Notes under the pieces: generated by a model
What the model was told of the DNA's origin: nothing
What the model saw: only the letters and a program-made list of their open reading frames with translations
Databases searched by the model: none
Program-made: the position numbers and the translations under genes
DNA from: Halictus rubicundus
Lineage: Eukaryota; Arthropoda; Insecta; Hymenoptera; Halictidae
DNA length: 64,000 bases
Direction of reading: 5' to 3'
Assembly (NCBI RefSeq): GCF_050948215.1
Contig: NC_135157.1
Location: 558,001-622,000 of the forward strand
Shown: positions 21,983-32,722 of the stretch, piece by piece
How the letters are laid out: every line of letters starts with the position of its first letter
Position numbering within the stretch: the stretch's first letter is position 1

Positions 21983-24900
21983 TGGCGGCGAACGACTCTG
22001 CGCCGGCTACAAGCCGCCTGTTCGTGACGGATCGGACAACGAAAATCACCTTCATGGTGGACACAGGATCCGACCTGTGCGTTTTCCCGCGTTCGCGTGT
22101 GAGTGGTGCACGCGAAAGGACGGCATATGAACTTTACGCCGCGAACGGTTCAACGATCACGACGTACGGCTCCGTGAGGTTCGCGTTGAACTTCGGCCTG
22201 CGTCGGGACTTTTCGTGGCGGTTTGTGATCGCGGACGTTACAACCCCGATAATCGGCGCCGATTTTTTGAGCCATTACGGACTCCTAGTCGATATGCGCG
22301 CGAAAAAACTAATAGACGGTGTCACGACGCTGTCGGCGGCTGGTCGTATAGTGACGTGTTGTGCCGATAGCGTGAAGGCGATTTCCGGTGAGTCCACCTA
22401 CCACAGGATCCTCGCGGGATTCCCGGACCTCACGCGGCCGTCGGGAGGACACCGCACGGCCAAACACGCGACGAAGCACCACATCCGGACGACGCCAGGC
22501 CCGCCGGTATCGTGCAAGCCCCGTCGGCTGGCCCCGGATAAACTCCGCATCGCTAAGGCGGAATTCGAGGCGATGGTGAGGGACGGAACAGCGCGCCGAT
22601 CCGAAAGCTGTTGGTCATCGGCCCTACACCTGACACCGAAGAAAAGCGGCGAGTGGCGACCGTGCGGGGATTACCGCGCATTAAACGCGAGAACAATCGC
22701 GGACAAATATCCGGTGCCGCACATCGAAGATTTCGCGCAGCGCTTGGGGGGAAAAAGCGTGTTTTCTACGATAGACTTGGTGCGCGCATACAACCAGATA
22801 CCGGTGAACCCGCAGGACATCGCGAAAACCGCGATCACGACCCCGTTTGGTCTGTTTGAATTCCCCTGGATGTCTTTCGGACTTCGAAACGCAGCGCAGA
22901 CATTCCAGCGGTTTATGGACGAAGTGTTACGCGGCCTCGACTGGTGCTACGTTTACATAGACGATATTCTGGTCGCATCGAGCTCAGTCGAGGAACACGA
23001 AGAGCACCTACGCGAACTTTTTTCCCGCCTAAACGAGTACGGGGTGCTCGTCAATTGTGCGAAGTGTGTGTTCGGTGCGCCGGAGGTGACGTTTCTCGGC
23101 TACGCAGTGTCCGCGCACGGTACCCGACCGCTTCCAGAGAAAGTCGAAGCGATTCGAACTTTCCCGCGCCCGGAAACGGTGAAAGAGCTGCGACAGTTTC
23201 TGGGCGTAATAAACTTTTATCGACGATTCGTGCGAACGGCCGCCGAGATGCAGGCGCCACTCAACGCGGCCCTCCAGGGTGACGTGAAGGGACGAGCACC
23301 GGTGACATGGACTCCGGAGCGAATCGAGGCCTTCGAGAGGTGCAAGGAAAGCCTGGCGCACGCAGCTCTTCTGGCCCATCCCGACACCACGCTGCCCCTT
23401 GCGATCTTCAGCGACGCATCGGATTTCACGGTAGGCGCTGCGTTGCAGCAGCGGTCACGCGACGGATGGCAGCCGTTGGCTTTCTTTACAAAGAAGTTAA
23501 CGGCGGCCGAGCGCAAATACAGTCCGTATGATCGGGAACTGCTCGCGATATACAAGGCTGTACGGTATTTTCGGCATATGGTCGAGGGTCGCGAATTCAC
23601 GGTTTTTACCGACCATAAGCCCATAACTTTCGCGTTCGCGCAGCGCCCCGAAAAACATACGCCGCGACAGTTCCGCTATCTGGACCTCATCGGCCAATTC
23701 ACAACCGACATTCGGCATGTGGCCGGTCGAGACAACGTGGTCGCCGATGCTCTATCCCGGATAGCGGAGATCTCTACCGCGATAGATTACGCGAAACTCG
23801 CGAAATCGCAGCGAGAGGACGAGGAGCTCCGAACGCTCCTGCGATCACCCGACTCCTCTCTTAAGATCAAGAAAGTAGAATTACCGAGCGACAACACCGA
23901 GTTGTACTGCGACGTTTCGACTTCCGCGTTACGACCATTCGTAACGAGGGAGTTCCGAGAACACGTGTTCACGTCGCTACACAATCTTGCGCACCCCGGT
24001 GCCAAGGCGACCGCGAAATTGGTCGCACAAAGATTCGTTTGGCCAGGTATGCAAAAAGATTGCAAAGCCTGGGCACGAGCGTGCGTACCATGCCAACGGG
24101 CGAAAACGGGTAGACACGTGTCTGCTCCGGTCGGTACTTTTCGAATTCCTTCGGCGCGTTTCGAACACGTCCACGTGGACATAGTAGGCCCGTTGCCGAT
24201 GTCGAGGGGATATCGATACTGCGTGACGTGCGTCGATCGTTACACGCGCTGGCCGGAGGCGTTCCCCGTCGAAAACATCACCGCCGAGACGGTGGCGTAC
24301 GCGTTATTTTCGGGGTGGATCGCCCGATACGGTACACCCCACCGAATCACTACCGATCAAGGGCGACAATTTGAATCTGCGTTGTTCAAGCAGTTGTCGC
24401 ACCTTATCGGTACGAAACACCTCCGTACGACCGCGTACCACCCGGCGGCAAACGGCATGGTGGAGCGATTCCACCGCCAGCTGAAAGCGGCAATCGTTTG
24501 CCACGCGGACAGCTGGGCCGACGCGTTGCCGATCGTCCTTCTGGGCATTCGAGCCGCCTGGAAGGAGGACATTCAAGCGACCTCCGCCGAAATGGTTTAC
24601 GGCGAACCGATTCGCCTACCGGGCGAGCTTCTTTTAGACCGGCGAGACGCGAACGTTAACGACGAGGCGTTCATCGCGAGATTACGCGAACATTTCCGTG
24701 GGTTGCGTCCGACGCCTGTAACGCGCCACGGAAAAAAGAAAACATTTGTATTCAAGGACCTCAATACGACGACGCAGGTGTTCGTGAGGCACGGCGCACT
24801 GAAAAGTGCTTTGCAGCCTGCGTACGACGGTCCTTACGAGGTGATGGAGCGGCACCCGAAACACTTTAACATTCGTGTTAAAGATCGAGTGGTTCCGGTG

Positions 24901-25083
24901 TCGTTAGATCGCCTCAAACCCGCGTACCTGCTAAACGACGACGAGCAGGGTACACCGGACAGGCCCTCGCCGCGGGGGGTCAACAGCGATGCTCCGGTCC
25001 CCAGTACGGGCGAGCGAATCGAACGCTCGACAAGATCGGGAAGGCGCGTTCATTTTCCCGACCGCTATGCGGCGACTCCTTAG
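21892..25083 (+). CDS. pol: Gypsy Pol polyprotein, about 1,063 residues, intact
   Basis: An open frame without stops carries protease (FMVDTGSDLCVF, near residue 57), reverse transcriptase (CGDYRALNA; YVYIDDILVA near 353-362) and RNase H (FSDASDFTVGAAL near 505). Integrase follows with the H-H-C-C finger (AHPGAKATAKLV ... ACVPCQRAK, 697-737), a catalytic triad in HVDIVGPLP, TTDQGRQFES and NGMVERFHR, and a C-terminal SH3-like end (YDGPYEVMERHP). No chromodomain was recognised. The listed start Met is the first in the open frame; expression probably occurs as Gag-Pol by -1 frameshifting. All key residues looked for are present, so the element may be competent. Confidence 0.95.
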   Translation: MLVPLEARSRREEVPRPVFPGDGKPAGRSLMAANDSAPATSRLFVTDRTTKITFMVDTGSDLCVFPRSRVSGARERTAYELYAANGSTITTYGSVRFALNFGLRRDFSWRFVIADVTTPIIGADFLSHYGLLVDMRAKKLIDGVTTLSAAGRIVTCCADSVKAISGESTYHRILAGFPDLTRPSGGHRTAKHATKHHIRTTPGPPVSCKPRRLAPDKLRIAKAEFEAMVRDGTARRSESCWSSALHLTPKKSGEWRPCGDYRALNARTIADKYPVPHIEDFAQRLGGKSVFSTIDLVRAYNQIPVNPQDIAKTAITTPFGLFEFPWMSFGLRNAAQTFQRFMDEVLRGLDWCYVYIDDILVASSSVEEHEEHLRELFSRLNEYGVLVNCAKCVFGAPEVTFLGYAVSAHGTRPLPEKVEAIRTFPRPETVKELRQFLGVINFYRRFVRTAAEMQAPLNAALQGDVKGRAPVTWTPERIEAFERCKESLAHAALLAHPDTTLPLAIFSDASDFTVGAALQQRSRDGWQPLAFFTKKLTAAERKYSPYDRELLAIYKAVRYFRHMVEGREFTVFTDHKPITFAFAQRPEKHTPRQFRYLDLIGQFTTDIRHVAGRDNVVADALSRIAEISTAIDYAKLAKSQREDEELRTLLRSPDSSLKIKKVELPSDNTELYCDVSTSALRPFVTREFREHVFTSLHNLAHPGAKATAKLVAQRFVWPGMQKDCKAWARACVPCQRAKTGRHVSAPVGTFRIPSARFEHVHVDIVGPLPMSRGYRYCVTCVDRYTRWPEAFPVENITAETVAYALFSGWIARYGTPHRITTDQGRQFESALFKQLSHLIGTKHLRTTAYHPAANGMVERFHRQLKAAIVCHADSWADALPIVLLGIRAAWKEDIQATSAEMVYGEPIRLPGELLLDRRDANVNDEAFIARLREHFRGLRPTPVTRHGKKKTFVFKDLNTTTQVFVRHGALKSALQPAYDGPYEVMERHPKHFNIRVKDRVVPVSLDRLKPAYLLNDDEQGTPDRPSPRGVNSDAPVPSTGERIERSTRSGRRVHFPDRYAATP

Positions 25084-25186
25084 ATTTAGTCATTAGTGTA
25101 AGTAGTTTGTAAGCAACAATGTATATAGTATTGTAAATAGTAAACTTGTAGCGGTAAATAAAAGCGAGCGAACCCCTAATTTCACC

Positions 25187-25197
25187 AAGGGGGGTGA
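25187..25197 (+). other. Polypurine tract of the gypsy element
   Basis: AAGGGGGGTGA directly precedes the 3' LTR start TGTGGCGG. This is the expected site for plus-strand DNA priming. Confidence 0.75.
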
Positions 25198-25476
25198 TGT
25201 GGCGGCCCGCGCAAAGAGCACGCCGACCACCGACAACATACAATGTATACGCGGCGGCGACCGTCCTCGGAAAGCCGCAGCGAAACACGTGAAGATCGGC
25301 TTCGGGGACGGTCGCCATCTGCTAAACAATCGACTGACGCGAGGGAGAATCGGTCGGTCGAAGGCATGTGATCGACACTCGCTCGCGAACGTCGGTATAG
25401 GACGGTTGAAGGTCCACCGACGAATAAAGACGTATACCCGCGAACACGGCCTCAGTCATTTCACCCGACTCCCACA
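25198..25476 (+). repeat. 3' LTR of the intact gypsy element
   Basis: Same 279 bases as the 5' LTR on inspection. It is followed by the GAGT duplication and then by the displaced N-terminal part of the DD41D transposase gene. Confidence 0.95.
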
Positions 25477-25480
25477 GAGT

Positions 25481-25617
25481 GTTTCGCTCGGGGTACCTTT
25501 CTTCATAAAGTAATCGGGCCTACACTGCATTTTGTCTACATTCACAGTAAATCGTGATCATATCACACTTTTCAGTCGTTGAATAAGACGGAATCGCATT
25601 TGGAAACATACTGATAG
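25481..25617 (-). pseudogene. DD41D transposase, N-terminal part displaced by the gypsy insertion
   Basis: On the minus strand, EERYPERNTP lies immediately beyond the right LTR. It joins SRQTFINTSWLF on the far side once the insertion and one GAGT copy are removed. A TAG stop (25520-25522) interrupts this exonless gene some 45 residues from its apparent start (MFPNAIPSYSTTEK). The transposase was therefore already dead, or died later, independent of the insertion. Confidence 0.75.
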
Positions 25618-26027
25618 TAAATAAGAATGCTGAATAACAATAACATTGACGGACCTTAGTATGTTTACTTTAACTACGACCATAGTATGTTTACTATTTA
25701 CTACAAGTCTCCACCGAGATAAACGTATTCTGCTTTCATATTCTATATCTTATAAGTTTTCTCTGTCCTTGACCTTGAATGACCTTGGAATAATTATTGT
25801 CACTGAATTTCTAATGAAAGGGACTATCATTGTAGGTGTTTAAAAAAGGATGGTTCCATTTAAAAAAGTCAAGGTGACCTTGATATCTCTAAAAAATGAC
25901 ATAAAAACAAAATTTTTTGGCATCATTTCAGCCCCATTGTACCATTCAACTTTGTCCTTACCATATCTTACGTATCTTTAGAAACAACAAAGATATTTGA
26001 GGTGCAAATGTTAGGTGACTCACCCTG

Positions 26028-27343
26028 TATATTACCTACTAGAAAAAAAGACGTTAGTGGATGAAAGATATGTTAAAGAAAAAGTACGAGTAATAAAAGA
26101 ACTTCAAAGTGTTGATAAAGTTTGCCTTACGACAGATATATGGACCAGTATCAATACTGACAGTGTTCTCACAGTTACCTGTCATTTTATAAACCACAAT
26201 TTCGAATTGAAGACATATGTTATAGAAACCAAGAAATTTACAGGAAATCATACAGCTTCTACAATTGCAAATCGTTTAGATGAAATAAAATTATTAAGTG
26301 GGATGTACAGAATAAAGGAACTGCAGTGGTAACCGATAATCCTGCAAATATGAGAGCTGCTATGAAACAACTTGCGTTCCTAGTGATCATATATTTTGTT
26401 TTGCGCACACATTAAACCTGATTATTAAACATTATTTGGATAAAATTAGTCGTCGATTAGTTTCGTTTTTTAAATCAAGTTGCGTAGCAACAGATAAATT
26501 CAATGAAGTACAAATTATGTTAGGTCTACCGCAATACAAATTAAAGTCAGAAGTATCGACAAAATGGAATGCAACATATGAAATGTTTGATAGATTACTT
26601 AAATTAAAATCATCAATTGTAATAGCTCTGTCATCATTAAAAATTAATTTTGAAAAGCTAACGGATAGAGAGTGGGATGCTTTGCCAAATAGTGTACAGT
26701 TATTGCAGAAATTTTTTTTATAACAGAAGAACTAAGGTCTGAAAAATATGTTAGTATTTCCAAACTTGTATCAATTAAAAAGCAATTATATATTTTCATC
26801 GATACTTACCAAGACGAAGGCAGTATTGCAGGAACACTTTGTACGGAATTAAGATTGCAACTAAATAAGTACTCAAAAAAAGATCCGCGATTTCGAGAAT
26901 TATCTTTCGAAAATGTAACATTCGCTACACAAACATGTAATGAATTAATTAGTATAGCAACTCCATTGGAAACATCGATTACGGAATCTACAGCACATCG
27001 AAAGGAATTCCAAGAAACAGTAACGGGAGAAGGCCCCTCATTTTGGTCAATATTTGATATACAAGTACTTCAAAAAAATACAATCGCATGTAAAAGTGGT
27101 ATATCTGCAGAATTAAATAATTATATGAAAAAACCATATTTATCCAGACATGAAAATCCATTGATGTTTTGGAAAGTTAATACATTAAAATATCCAATAC
27201 TATCAAAGCTTGCAAAGGAGTATCTTTAAGTAATGGCAACATCTGTTCCTTCCGAAAGAATATTCACAAAGACTGGCGAAATAATTAGTAAAAAAAGAAA
27301 TCGATTAAAAGACGTGGATAAAATATTGTTTCTAAATATGTAA
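26028..27343 (+). pseudogene. hAT transposase, catalytic and dimerisation parts, broken
   Basis: Beyond the nested insert the protein resumes with LPTRKK and KTLVDERYVKEK. It continues through LTTDIWTSINTDS (first catalytic Asp), VTDNPANMRAAM (second Asp, near 26,330), KWNATYEMFDRLL, and ends with the hAT dimerisation block MATSVPSERIFTKTGEIISK followed by RNRLKDVDKILFLNM. A stop at 27227-27229 and frame breaks near 26,045, 26,330, 26,380 and 26,720 make it non-functional. Removing the insert and one TA restores a KYILPTRK-type junction, as expected of the family. Confidence 0.87.
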
Positions 27344-27743
27344 AAAATAAATCCTTTACTATGTCCATTTCGTTTATTTTTGTTCTATCTACTTTTTTTT
27401 CTTGCCGAAATGTTCCAGTATTTCCACTCGCGGCAATTCTATATTATACTAATGTCAGGTCCGAACTCACAGTCAAAAAAGCATCGAGATATTTGAAGGA
27501 ATCATTTGGAAATCGATACTTATCGATACTTTTCGATACCTACAGTATTCATTATTGTTTCGATACTTGTGTGTATATCACCCATATATGACCCAATGCC
27601 CATTTTGGCACTACTCATATCAGATGTCAATACCAAGCATTTACATTTTTGATATCTATCAAACATTTCAAATAATTACATGGGAATCGAATTGCTTGAA
27701 ACTTATGAGAAATATTAGTTTCACGCCCATTATTACTATTTAC

Positions 27744-29804
27744 ATAGTACACTAAATTCTGTCTATAAGTATATATGTATCTGTGACGCAGCGCATGCAT
27801 AGCCGACCGCGCCGCCGTTGTCAAACAGACAAGCTGCGTCGCCTCTTCCCCTTTACCCCCTCCCTATAAAACCTAATCCAAATAGATTTATGAGACCCAT
27901 CAAAATGGCGGGTTTTAATATTTTTAATTTACGATTATTGAAATTTTGAAGTTGCATCCATGAGGATGCAACATTGTAACATTTCTTTGGGTAGATATTA
28001 TTTAAAAAAAGGCTAAGAATTTTGATAGATAGATTCTTGATATTTTTATAAAGTAATATAAAATAGTCGCTTTTAGTGCTCCGTAAACCTAATGTTAAGG
28101 CGATATTCGAGGCCGTTCTTGTACGATTATTTAGGAATTTTTTTCAGAAAAACTATTCAATCTTGTGCATTGAGATTTTGCACACACATTTATCGGTATT
28201 CAAAGTACATGTGCGATTTTTTAAAAGAAAATAATCAAACTTACATGAGTCATATATTTTGTTGCAGAGTATGTTTTGAAAATCATGGGTCGGCGGTTGC
28301 CACGATTCTAGACTTTGTATTGAACAGAAACAAAAAATGAAGTTATTTATTAATCAGTATAAATATTGTTATGGCCCGAACCAAAAGGAATTAAAGACCA
28401 TGATTTACAAAATAGTGGTATTTTAAAGCCAAATTGTCAACCTTTTTAATATTTTTCGGCATTTAGCACGATAACAAAATATGAAAAAATTGACAAATTT
28501 TTTAAATTATGGTTTGTGTGATAACGGAGTATGTGCTGAAGATTCTCCTATAACTTCAAGTCAATTGGTCAACTAGAACTTGAGATAGCGTGGCAACCGT
28601 TTAGAAAAGATTGATTTCGAGAAAAACGAGTTTAAAGATTCAACTATTAATACCTCGCAACGCGAGTTGCATACTTTAAATGCCTATAACTGTGTTATTT
28701 TTACGAATTCAAACAATTCCTTTTGCACACATATTCTACACGTATACTTAAAGAAAACGCAAAAAAGAAAAATCGCTTTTATGAAAACGAAAAACCAGAA
28801 TCAGCAACGCGTCACAGACGAACTCTTATAGGCAGAATTCAATGCACTAGTAAGTATGTATGTCTTTTGCTAATACCTCGGAAACTTGTAATTTCTGCCA
28901 AAAATGAAAATCGTATTCGTATTCATACAATAGGTACCATGAGATGTGGGGGGGGGGGGGGGGGATGTAAAAGTTTCATCCAATCCTTGTCAAAGGGAAC
29001 GCAATAAAAGCTTTTAGGTTGTTTTGATATTCTGGTGTTTATCTTCACATCTGTACATAAAATTAGAATTTTTTAGGGAAACGCTGGCAGTTTCAAAATG
29101 CCGTTCTCGAACTTACCGTCCTTTAACTGTGCAAGCTGTGTAAGTGCTTTTTGCACCAAACGATTCTATAATCATTGCCAAAAAGGACAGTACATAATTT
29201 TATAATATTAACGTTTACAATAAACATTGAAATATGTTTAACAATGTTTGAAACGAACGTGGCAAAAATGCTTAAAGTTGAATGTTTAATATTTTTTCAG
29301 AATTAAATTTCTTGGGAGCTGATTTTTAATTTGATGAATGAAGAACAAATATTACAAACAAAAAATAATTAAGACTTACTAACAGGACCAGGTTCAAATA
29401 ATCATAATTCCAGCAGGAATCGCCACATTTGTATCGATAACATATCGTTTAAAAATGTAGAACCTTTCACAATCAACTTTGAAAATTATAGCCGTGTTAA
29501 AATATTGTGACCTTGAGTTCTAAAAATAAATAGTAGATACATTTAAGAAATAACAACGATAGATAAATCGATAAAGAAAATTAATTATAATATCGCTCGT
29601 TCATCTTCCCGTTTAAAAGAAGCTAGTGGACATCACTTTGAGTATCTACCAAAATAAATTATTACTTTAAGAGAATCACAAATAATCACATACTCAACTT
29701 GCATGCATTTTGAATAAGTTATTTATCAGTTATAAAGAACTGCGTACTTAGATCAACAATTTTGAAGAGCTAAACCACAATTAAATTAGCCAGTACATAC
29801 ATTC
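27744..29804. other. Intronic non-coding DNA; one G-tract
   Basis: Intron sequence between the hAT element and the GGGCACATTT repeat. A run of about 16 G at 28,949-28,965 is the only striking feature. The open frames here are short and unconvincing. GGTTTTGATATTCTGG-type AT-rich text without recognised repeats fills the rest. Confidence 0.55.
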
Positions 29805-30515
29805 AAAGTTGGGCACATTTCTTTTGAAATAAGATAACAAATAATCATCTGAAATAATGAACTATTTCTATTGAACTAGAGGGCGCTCGAAAATGACCGG
29901 TTTTTGATTTTTTTAACTGTGTCTCCACTTTGAAAAATTTGAAAAAATTATGTGTTAATAATCATAACAATATGCTAAAATTGTAAAAATATAAACTTAG
30001 TATTTCGTAACTTCTACAAGAAATCAGAATTTCAAAAGTTTTTGTATTTCTTAAAATTCGGTTTTGAAGCTAAAAATTCTGAAAAAATTCATAGATGTGC
30101 ATTCTAATAGCTCAAATATGCTTGATTTTTCTCAGAATTTTCAATTGAATAATACAAGAGAAATTACGGAAAAACCTAATTTTCTCTGAATAAGCTATCG
30201 AATGACCTCTTGCAAATTCAATTTGGTTTCGGGGCATTTTTGACCTCCTTATCCGGTCTTTACATATGCTAATTTTTGTAGTTTAATTACTAAAGTTTAG
30301 CTTTTTTGTTTTTTGAAGTAAATAGAATTTTGGAGCGTACGAATTATTTGCTCAAATGAGAAATGGAATAATAAATTATTTGTAATTAAAAAAAAATAAT
30401 TTGGTTGATCAAATAAACCAACATAAGCTTATTTTAAATGGAATGTAGCCAAACAAGATAATAGATTCTCATAACGATTATTTTTCAAATAATTAATTTC
30501 GATAATGCCCAAGCC
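29805..30515. repeat. Dispersed repeat GGGCACATTT, copy 2, probably with an insert
   Basis: TTGGGCACATTTCTTTTGAA at 29,813 and CATATGCTAATTTTTGTAGT, GAATTTTGGAGCGTACGAAT near 30,263-30,350 match copy 1 at 15,115-15,530. About 400 bases separate blocks that are closer in copy 1. The right end reads ATTTCGATAATGCCCAAGC, an inverse of the left TTGGGCA..., so this may be a TIR-bounded element. Confidence 0.5.
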
Positions 30516-30730
30516 TGCATTCATATAGATCATTAATTGGTACATGTCTGGATGACTATAACGTGTCTGACTCCCTATTATAGTTTCACTTGAATTAATA
30601 GTAAGACATATAACGTTTCAGCAACATAAAAAACTGTTGAGTTATTAAACCCAATAAAGCGTCCTTTTCAAGTCTGCTGAATTGCACTGATACAAGTTGC
30701 GCATTCTCATGATGTTTTTATTCGATACAG

Positions 30731-30848
30731 ACAACTTTTACCTCACCGACCTGTATGCTTCGGAGGAGACTGAATTATGCGATCCCACGCCAGTCCTAAA
30801 CTTGAATCGCAAAGAGGGCAAACGTCCGGCTGTTTTCTTACGATTTAA
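30731..30848 (+). CDS. Dgk-theta: DGK theta exon: C-terminal half of the RA domain
   Basis: The acceptor TTCGATACAG is followed by ACAACTTTTACC and the donor is GTAAGT. The product reads NNFYLTDLYASEETELCDPT then NLNRKEGKRPAVFLRFK. NFYLTDLY and RPAVFLRF are diagnostic of theta-type DGK RA domains. The exon sits 3' of the huge nested-transposon intron and 142 bp before a solo LTR. It ends in phase 2 and joins G of the next exon to restore Lys. Confidence 0.9.
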
Positions 30849-31336
30849 GTAAGTGCCAATGACACAAATCTCTGGGATAGTTTAAACTAGTAGTGCACGG
30901 TTAAAATTTCATGAAATCTATGCGGTGAAATTTATTTGAGTCAGCCCTACCGTTTTCTCGCTATTCATTGTTAGTATTAGGTAGCATATGTGTTACGTAT
31001 GGAGAATTTTCTCTACGTTTATTACGATTAGAATTTGTCTAATCTCTTTCCTGAGAACGAAAAACGTCCCAACCGACCCCTTTGTTTATAGTAGGGATAA
31101 GTATGTTCCGGCTGGACGCAGCCGGCACGAAACATGTTTCAGTAACAGTACCATACGATTTCCTAATATGGAAATCTCGAGAACATTCCCTTCTGGAATC
31201 TGTAAAGATAATCTTGCCTTACCCTTCGTTTAGCCCTATAAACAGAGATCGAGTTGCAAACCTTCAACTTATTGAAATAGACAAATACGAGTATGCGACC
31301 CTGGTTTAAAACAGACACCCTCTCTCATTTTTAGGG

Positions 31337-31373
31337 TATATAAACCCGTTCATTTTCATCCTCTTTGGTCAGT
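31337..31373 (+). promoter_or_regulatory. LTR promoter: TATA box plus initiator
   Basis: TATATAA at 31337-31343 is followed at normal distance (about 32 bp) by TCAGT at 31369-31373, the insect initiator consensus. This is typical of arthropod LTR elements and could start sense transcripts within the DGK intron (inference). Confidence 0.6.
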
Positions 31374-31807
31374 AACTGTGCAATGACGTGCAGAGTCACG
31401 GCGGGTCGCGTCTGTAAGAGTCAATTCTAGTGAGATCGGGTTAAAATTCCCTTCGAATCAAGTAAGTTAACTTTACAGATTCCGCTATTTCGGTTATACT
31501 TCTATTTGGCATTCAACGATTGCTCTTAGACCTCGCATTGCCAGTGCGTCAACACTGTGCACCTTAGGTAACAATACTTTTATTGTACACTTATATTCAA
31601 TCCAATTGTGACACCAACACTTGTAACATACATTCAAATCAGAATATATTCGTGTCGTTTGGTAAATCGTACAATCTATAAACCCTTAATTACTGTCCAA
31701 TATCCTGATCTAATGATTGAACGTTCCTACACGATACAATTTTACCGCTCGAATTGTATCAATTTAATTATACTAGTTACGAGACCTACTAACTATCCTA
31801 GCGACTC

Positions 31808-31873
31808 CCTGATTTCGCATCAGGTTCTTCCTCGACGTCAATAATCCGAGCGGCTGCCTGATTTCGCATCAGG
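31808..31873 (+). repeat. Two hairpin modules near the LTR 3' end
   Basis: CCTGATTTCGCATCAGG occurs at 31808-31824 and 31857-31873, each a 6-bp stem with a TTCGC loop. Five variants of the same module are found at 54,359-54,607. Confidence 0.75.
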
Positions 31874-32090
31874 TTTGTCCGCGTACCTAACTAAAAAATT
31901 AAAACCATATTCCTGGGGTAATAGCCCTTTGCCAGCCTCTTTCTCTACTCGCAGCCCTGGCTTGTAACATATGAAATGTCCAATTTTATAAAACATTTGG
32001 TAAAAAAATATGCTATTTTAACCGCGCACCACTGTACCGTGCCTCTTAATTATCCTTTGCGCGGGAGAAACTTTAATCTTGCGATTGCAG

Positions 32091-32278
32091 GGATAGCGAT
32101 GCTGGCGAAGTACGCGTCTATCCAGGCAAGCTGCAGGTGTCAGACTCATTCTGCATAGTACCTGTCACTGAAAACACAACGGTGGCGAACCTAATCGAAG
32201 AAGCGCTCCAGAAGTTCGGTCTAGAAAATTTCAATTCCGAAGATTACAGATGTAGCGAAATTCTTCTAGATCGCGGTG
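32091..32278 (+). CDS. Dgk-theta: DGK theta exon: second ubiquitin-like/inter-domain segment
   Basis: The acceptor is GCGATTGCAG and the donor GTAAGC. It encodes DSDAGEVRVYPGKLQVSDSF, then VPVTENTTVANLIEEALQKF and a closing SEILLDRG. RVYPG and the TTV..LI..AL pattern match the region between RA and catalytic domains in DGK theta and look like a second ubiquitin-type fold. It enters in phase 2 from the previous exon and leaves in phase 1, giving Val at the next junction. Confidence 0.88.
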
Positions 32279-32566
32279 GTAAGCCTCAGTTTTAAGCAAT
32301 GACTCGATTCTCTTCTACTACTCATTCACACGTTGACTGCCACAGTGGTCCCGGGGGTATTGTTGATTTGCTTAAAAACGATTGTCAAATAAATTAGTAG
32401 CATCGAATATCAATTTATTAATTCTGAAATGAACTAAATGATTGTATCAGGTGCAAACTGGATTACCCAGTAACTAATAATAATTATTAATACCTCTGAT
32501 TGTTTAAACCAGAGCTGCACGACAGGCCTGTTAGCAAGGACGCCCGCCGATGCCCGTGGGTACAGC

Positions 32567-32722
32567 CAGTATCGTCAGATCAAGACTTGTTTCCCCACTC
32601 TAATTTCCCTTTCTACCGCGCTGTTCCCCACGCTTTCGCCGCATCCCGATCACGTGACGCATTCCGCCTCTGACTCGTTTTTCCCCTAAATTCGTGCTCC
32701 CTCTCCTCATCTGGCGACACTG
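32567..32722. mobile_element. hAT-type MITE, CAGTGTCGCCAGAT family, copy 2
   Basis: Ends CAGTATCGTCAGAT and ATCTGGCGACACTG; flanks GGTACAGC and GGCATAGC differ by two transitions, consistent with a decayed 8-bp duplication. The 156-bp element shares CAAGACTTGT and a GATCACGTGACGC block with copies 1 and 3. Confidence 0.75.

Larger units (their letters stand above)
20790..25476 (+). mobile_element. Intact Ty3/gypsy LTR retrotransposon (4,687 bp)
   Basis: Two 279-bp LTRs, TGTGGCGGCC...CTCCCACA, bound open gag and pol frames. The flanking 4-bp duplication is GAGT (20786-20789 and 25477-25480). A primer-binding site lies 4 bp after the 5' LTR and a purine tract abuts the 3' LTR. By eye the LTRs are identical, suggesting recent insertion. 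The element is much GC-richer than its surroundings. There is no envelope-like frame between pol and the LTR, so it is a retrotransposon rather than an errantivirus-like provirus. Confidence 0.95.
19568..26027 (-). mobile_element. DD41D Tc1/mariner-type transposon nested in the hAT element and itself split by a gypsy element
   Basis: The left end CAGGGTGAGTCACCTAACGT is mirrored at 26,008-26,027, and both ends abut TA (19566-67; 26028-29). The terminal inverted repeats are long, about 280 bp (to roughly 19,860 and from roughly 25,750). Its transposase is on the minus strand. Subtracting the gypsy insertion leaves about 1.8 kb, the same size class as the related element at 51,762. Confidence 0.88.
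18683..27735 (+). mobile_element. hAT DNA transposon, interrupted by a Tc1/mariner-type element
   Basis: Terminal bases TAGTGATGGG (18683) and CCCATTATTA (ending 27735) are inverted with two transitions. The element is flanked by a perfect 8-bp duplication CTATTTAC (18675-18682 and 27736-27743). Sequence around both ends is rich in GTATCGATAC-type motifs, as in many hAT elements. Without its inserts the element is about 2.6 kb. It encodes a BED-finger hAT transposase that is now frameshifted. It lies in the big DGK theta intron in the same orientation as the gene. Confidence 0.88.
30991..31969 (+). mobile_element. Solo LTR of about 979 bp
   Basis: The segment starts TGTTACGTATGG and ends GGCTTGTAACA, with inverted TGTTAC/GTAACA tips. 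It is flanked by an exact TATG duplication (30987-30990 and 31970-31973). It contains a TATA box and initiator at the correct spacing and a U5-like end with two hairpin modules. No gag or pol adjoins it, so it appears to be the scar of LTR-LTR recombination. It lies in the intron between the second RA exon and the next DGK exon, in the same orientation as the gene. Confidence 0.75.

Noticed and set aside
28949..28965. G-quadruplex element
   Set aside because: A single uninterrupted G run is a homopolymer tract; nothing around it suggests a function.
30988..31309. Small genes at the start of the solo LTR
   Set aside because: The open frames overlap each other inside the LTR and show no protein-like motif.
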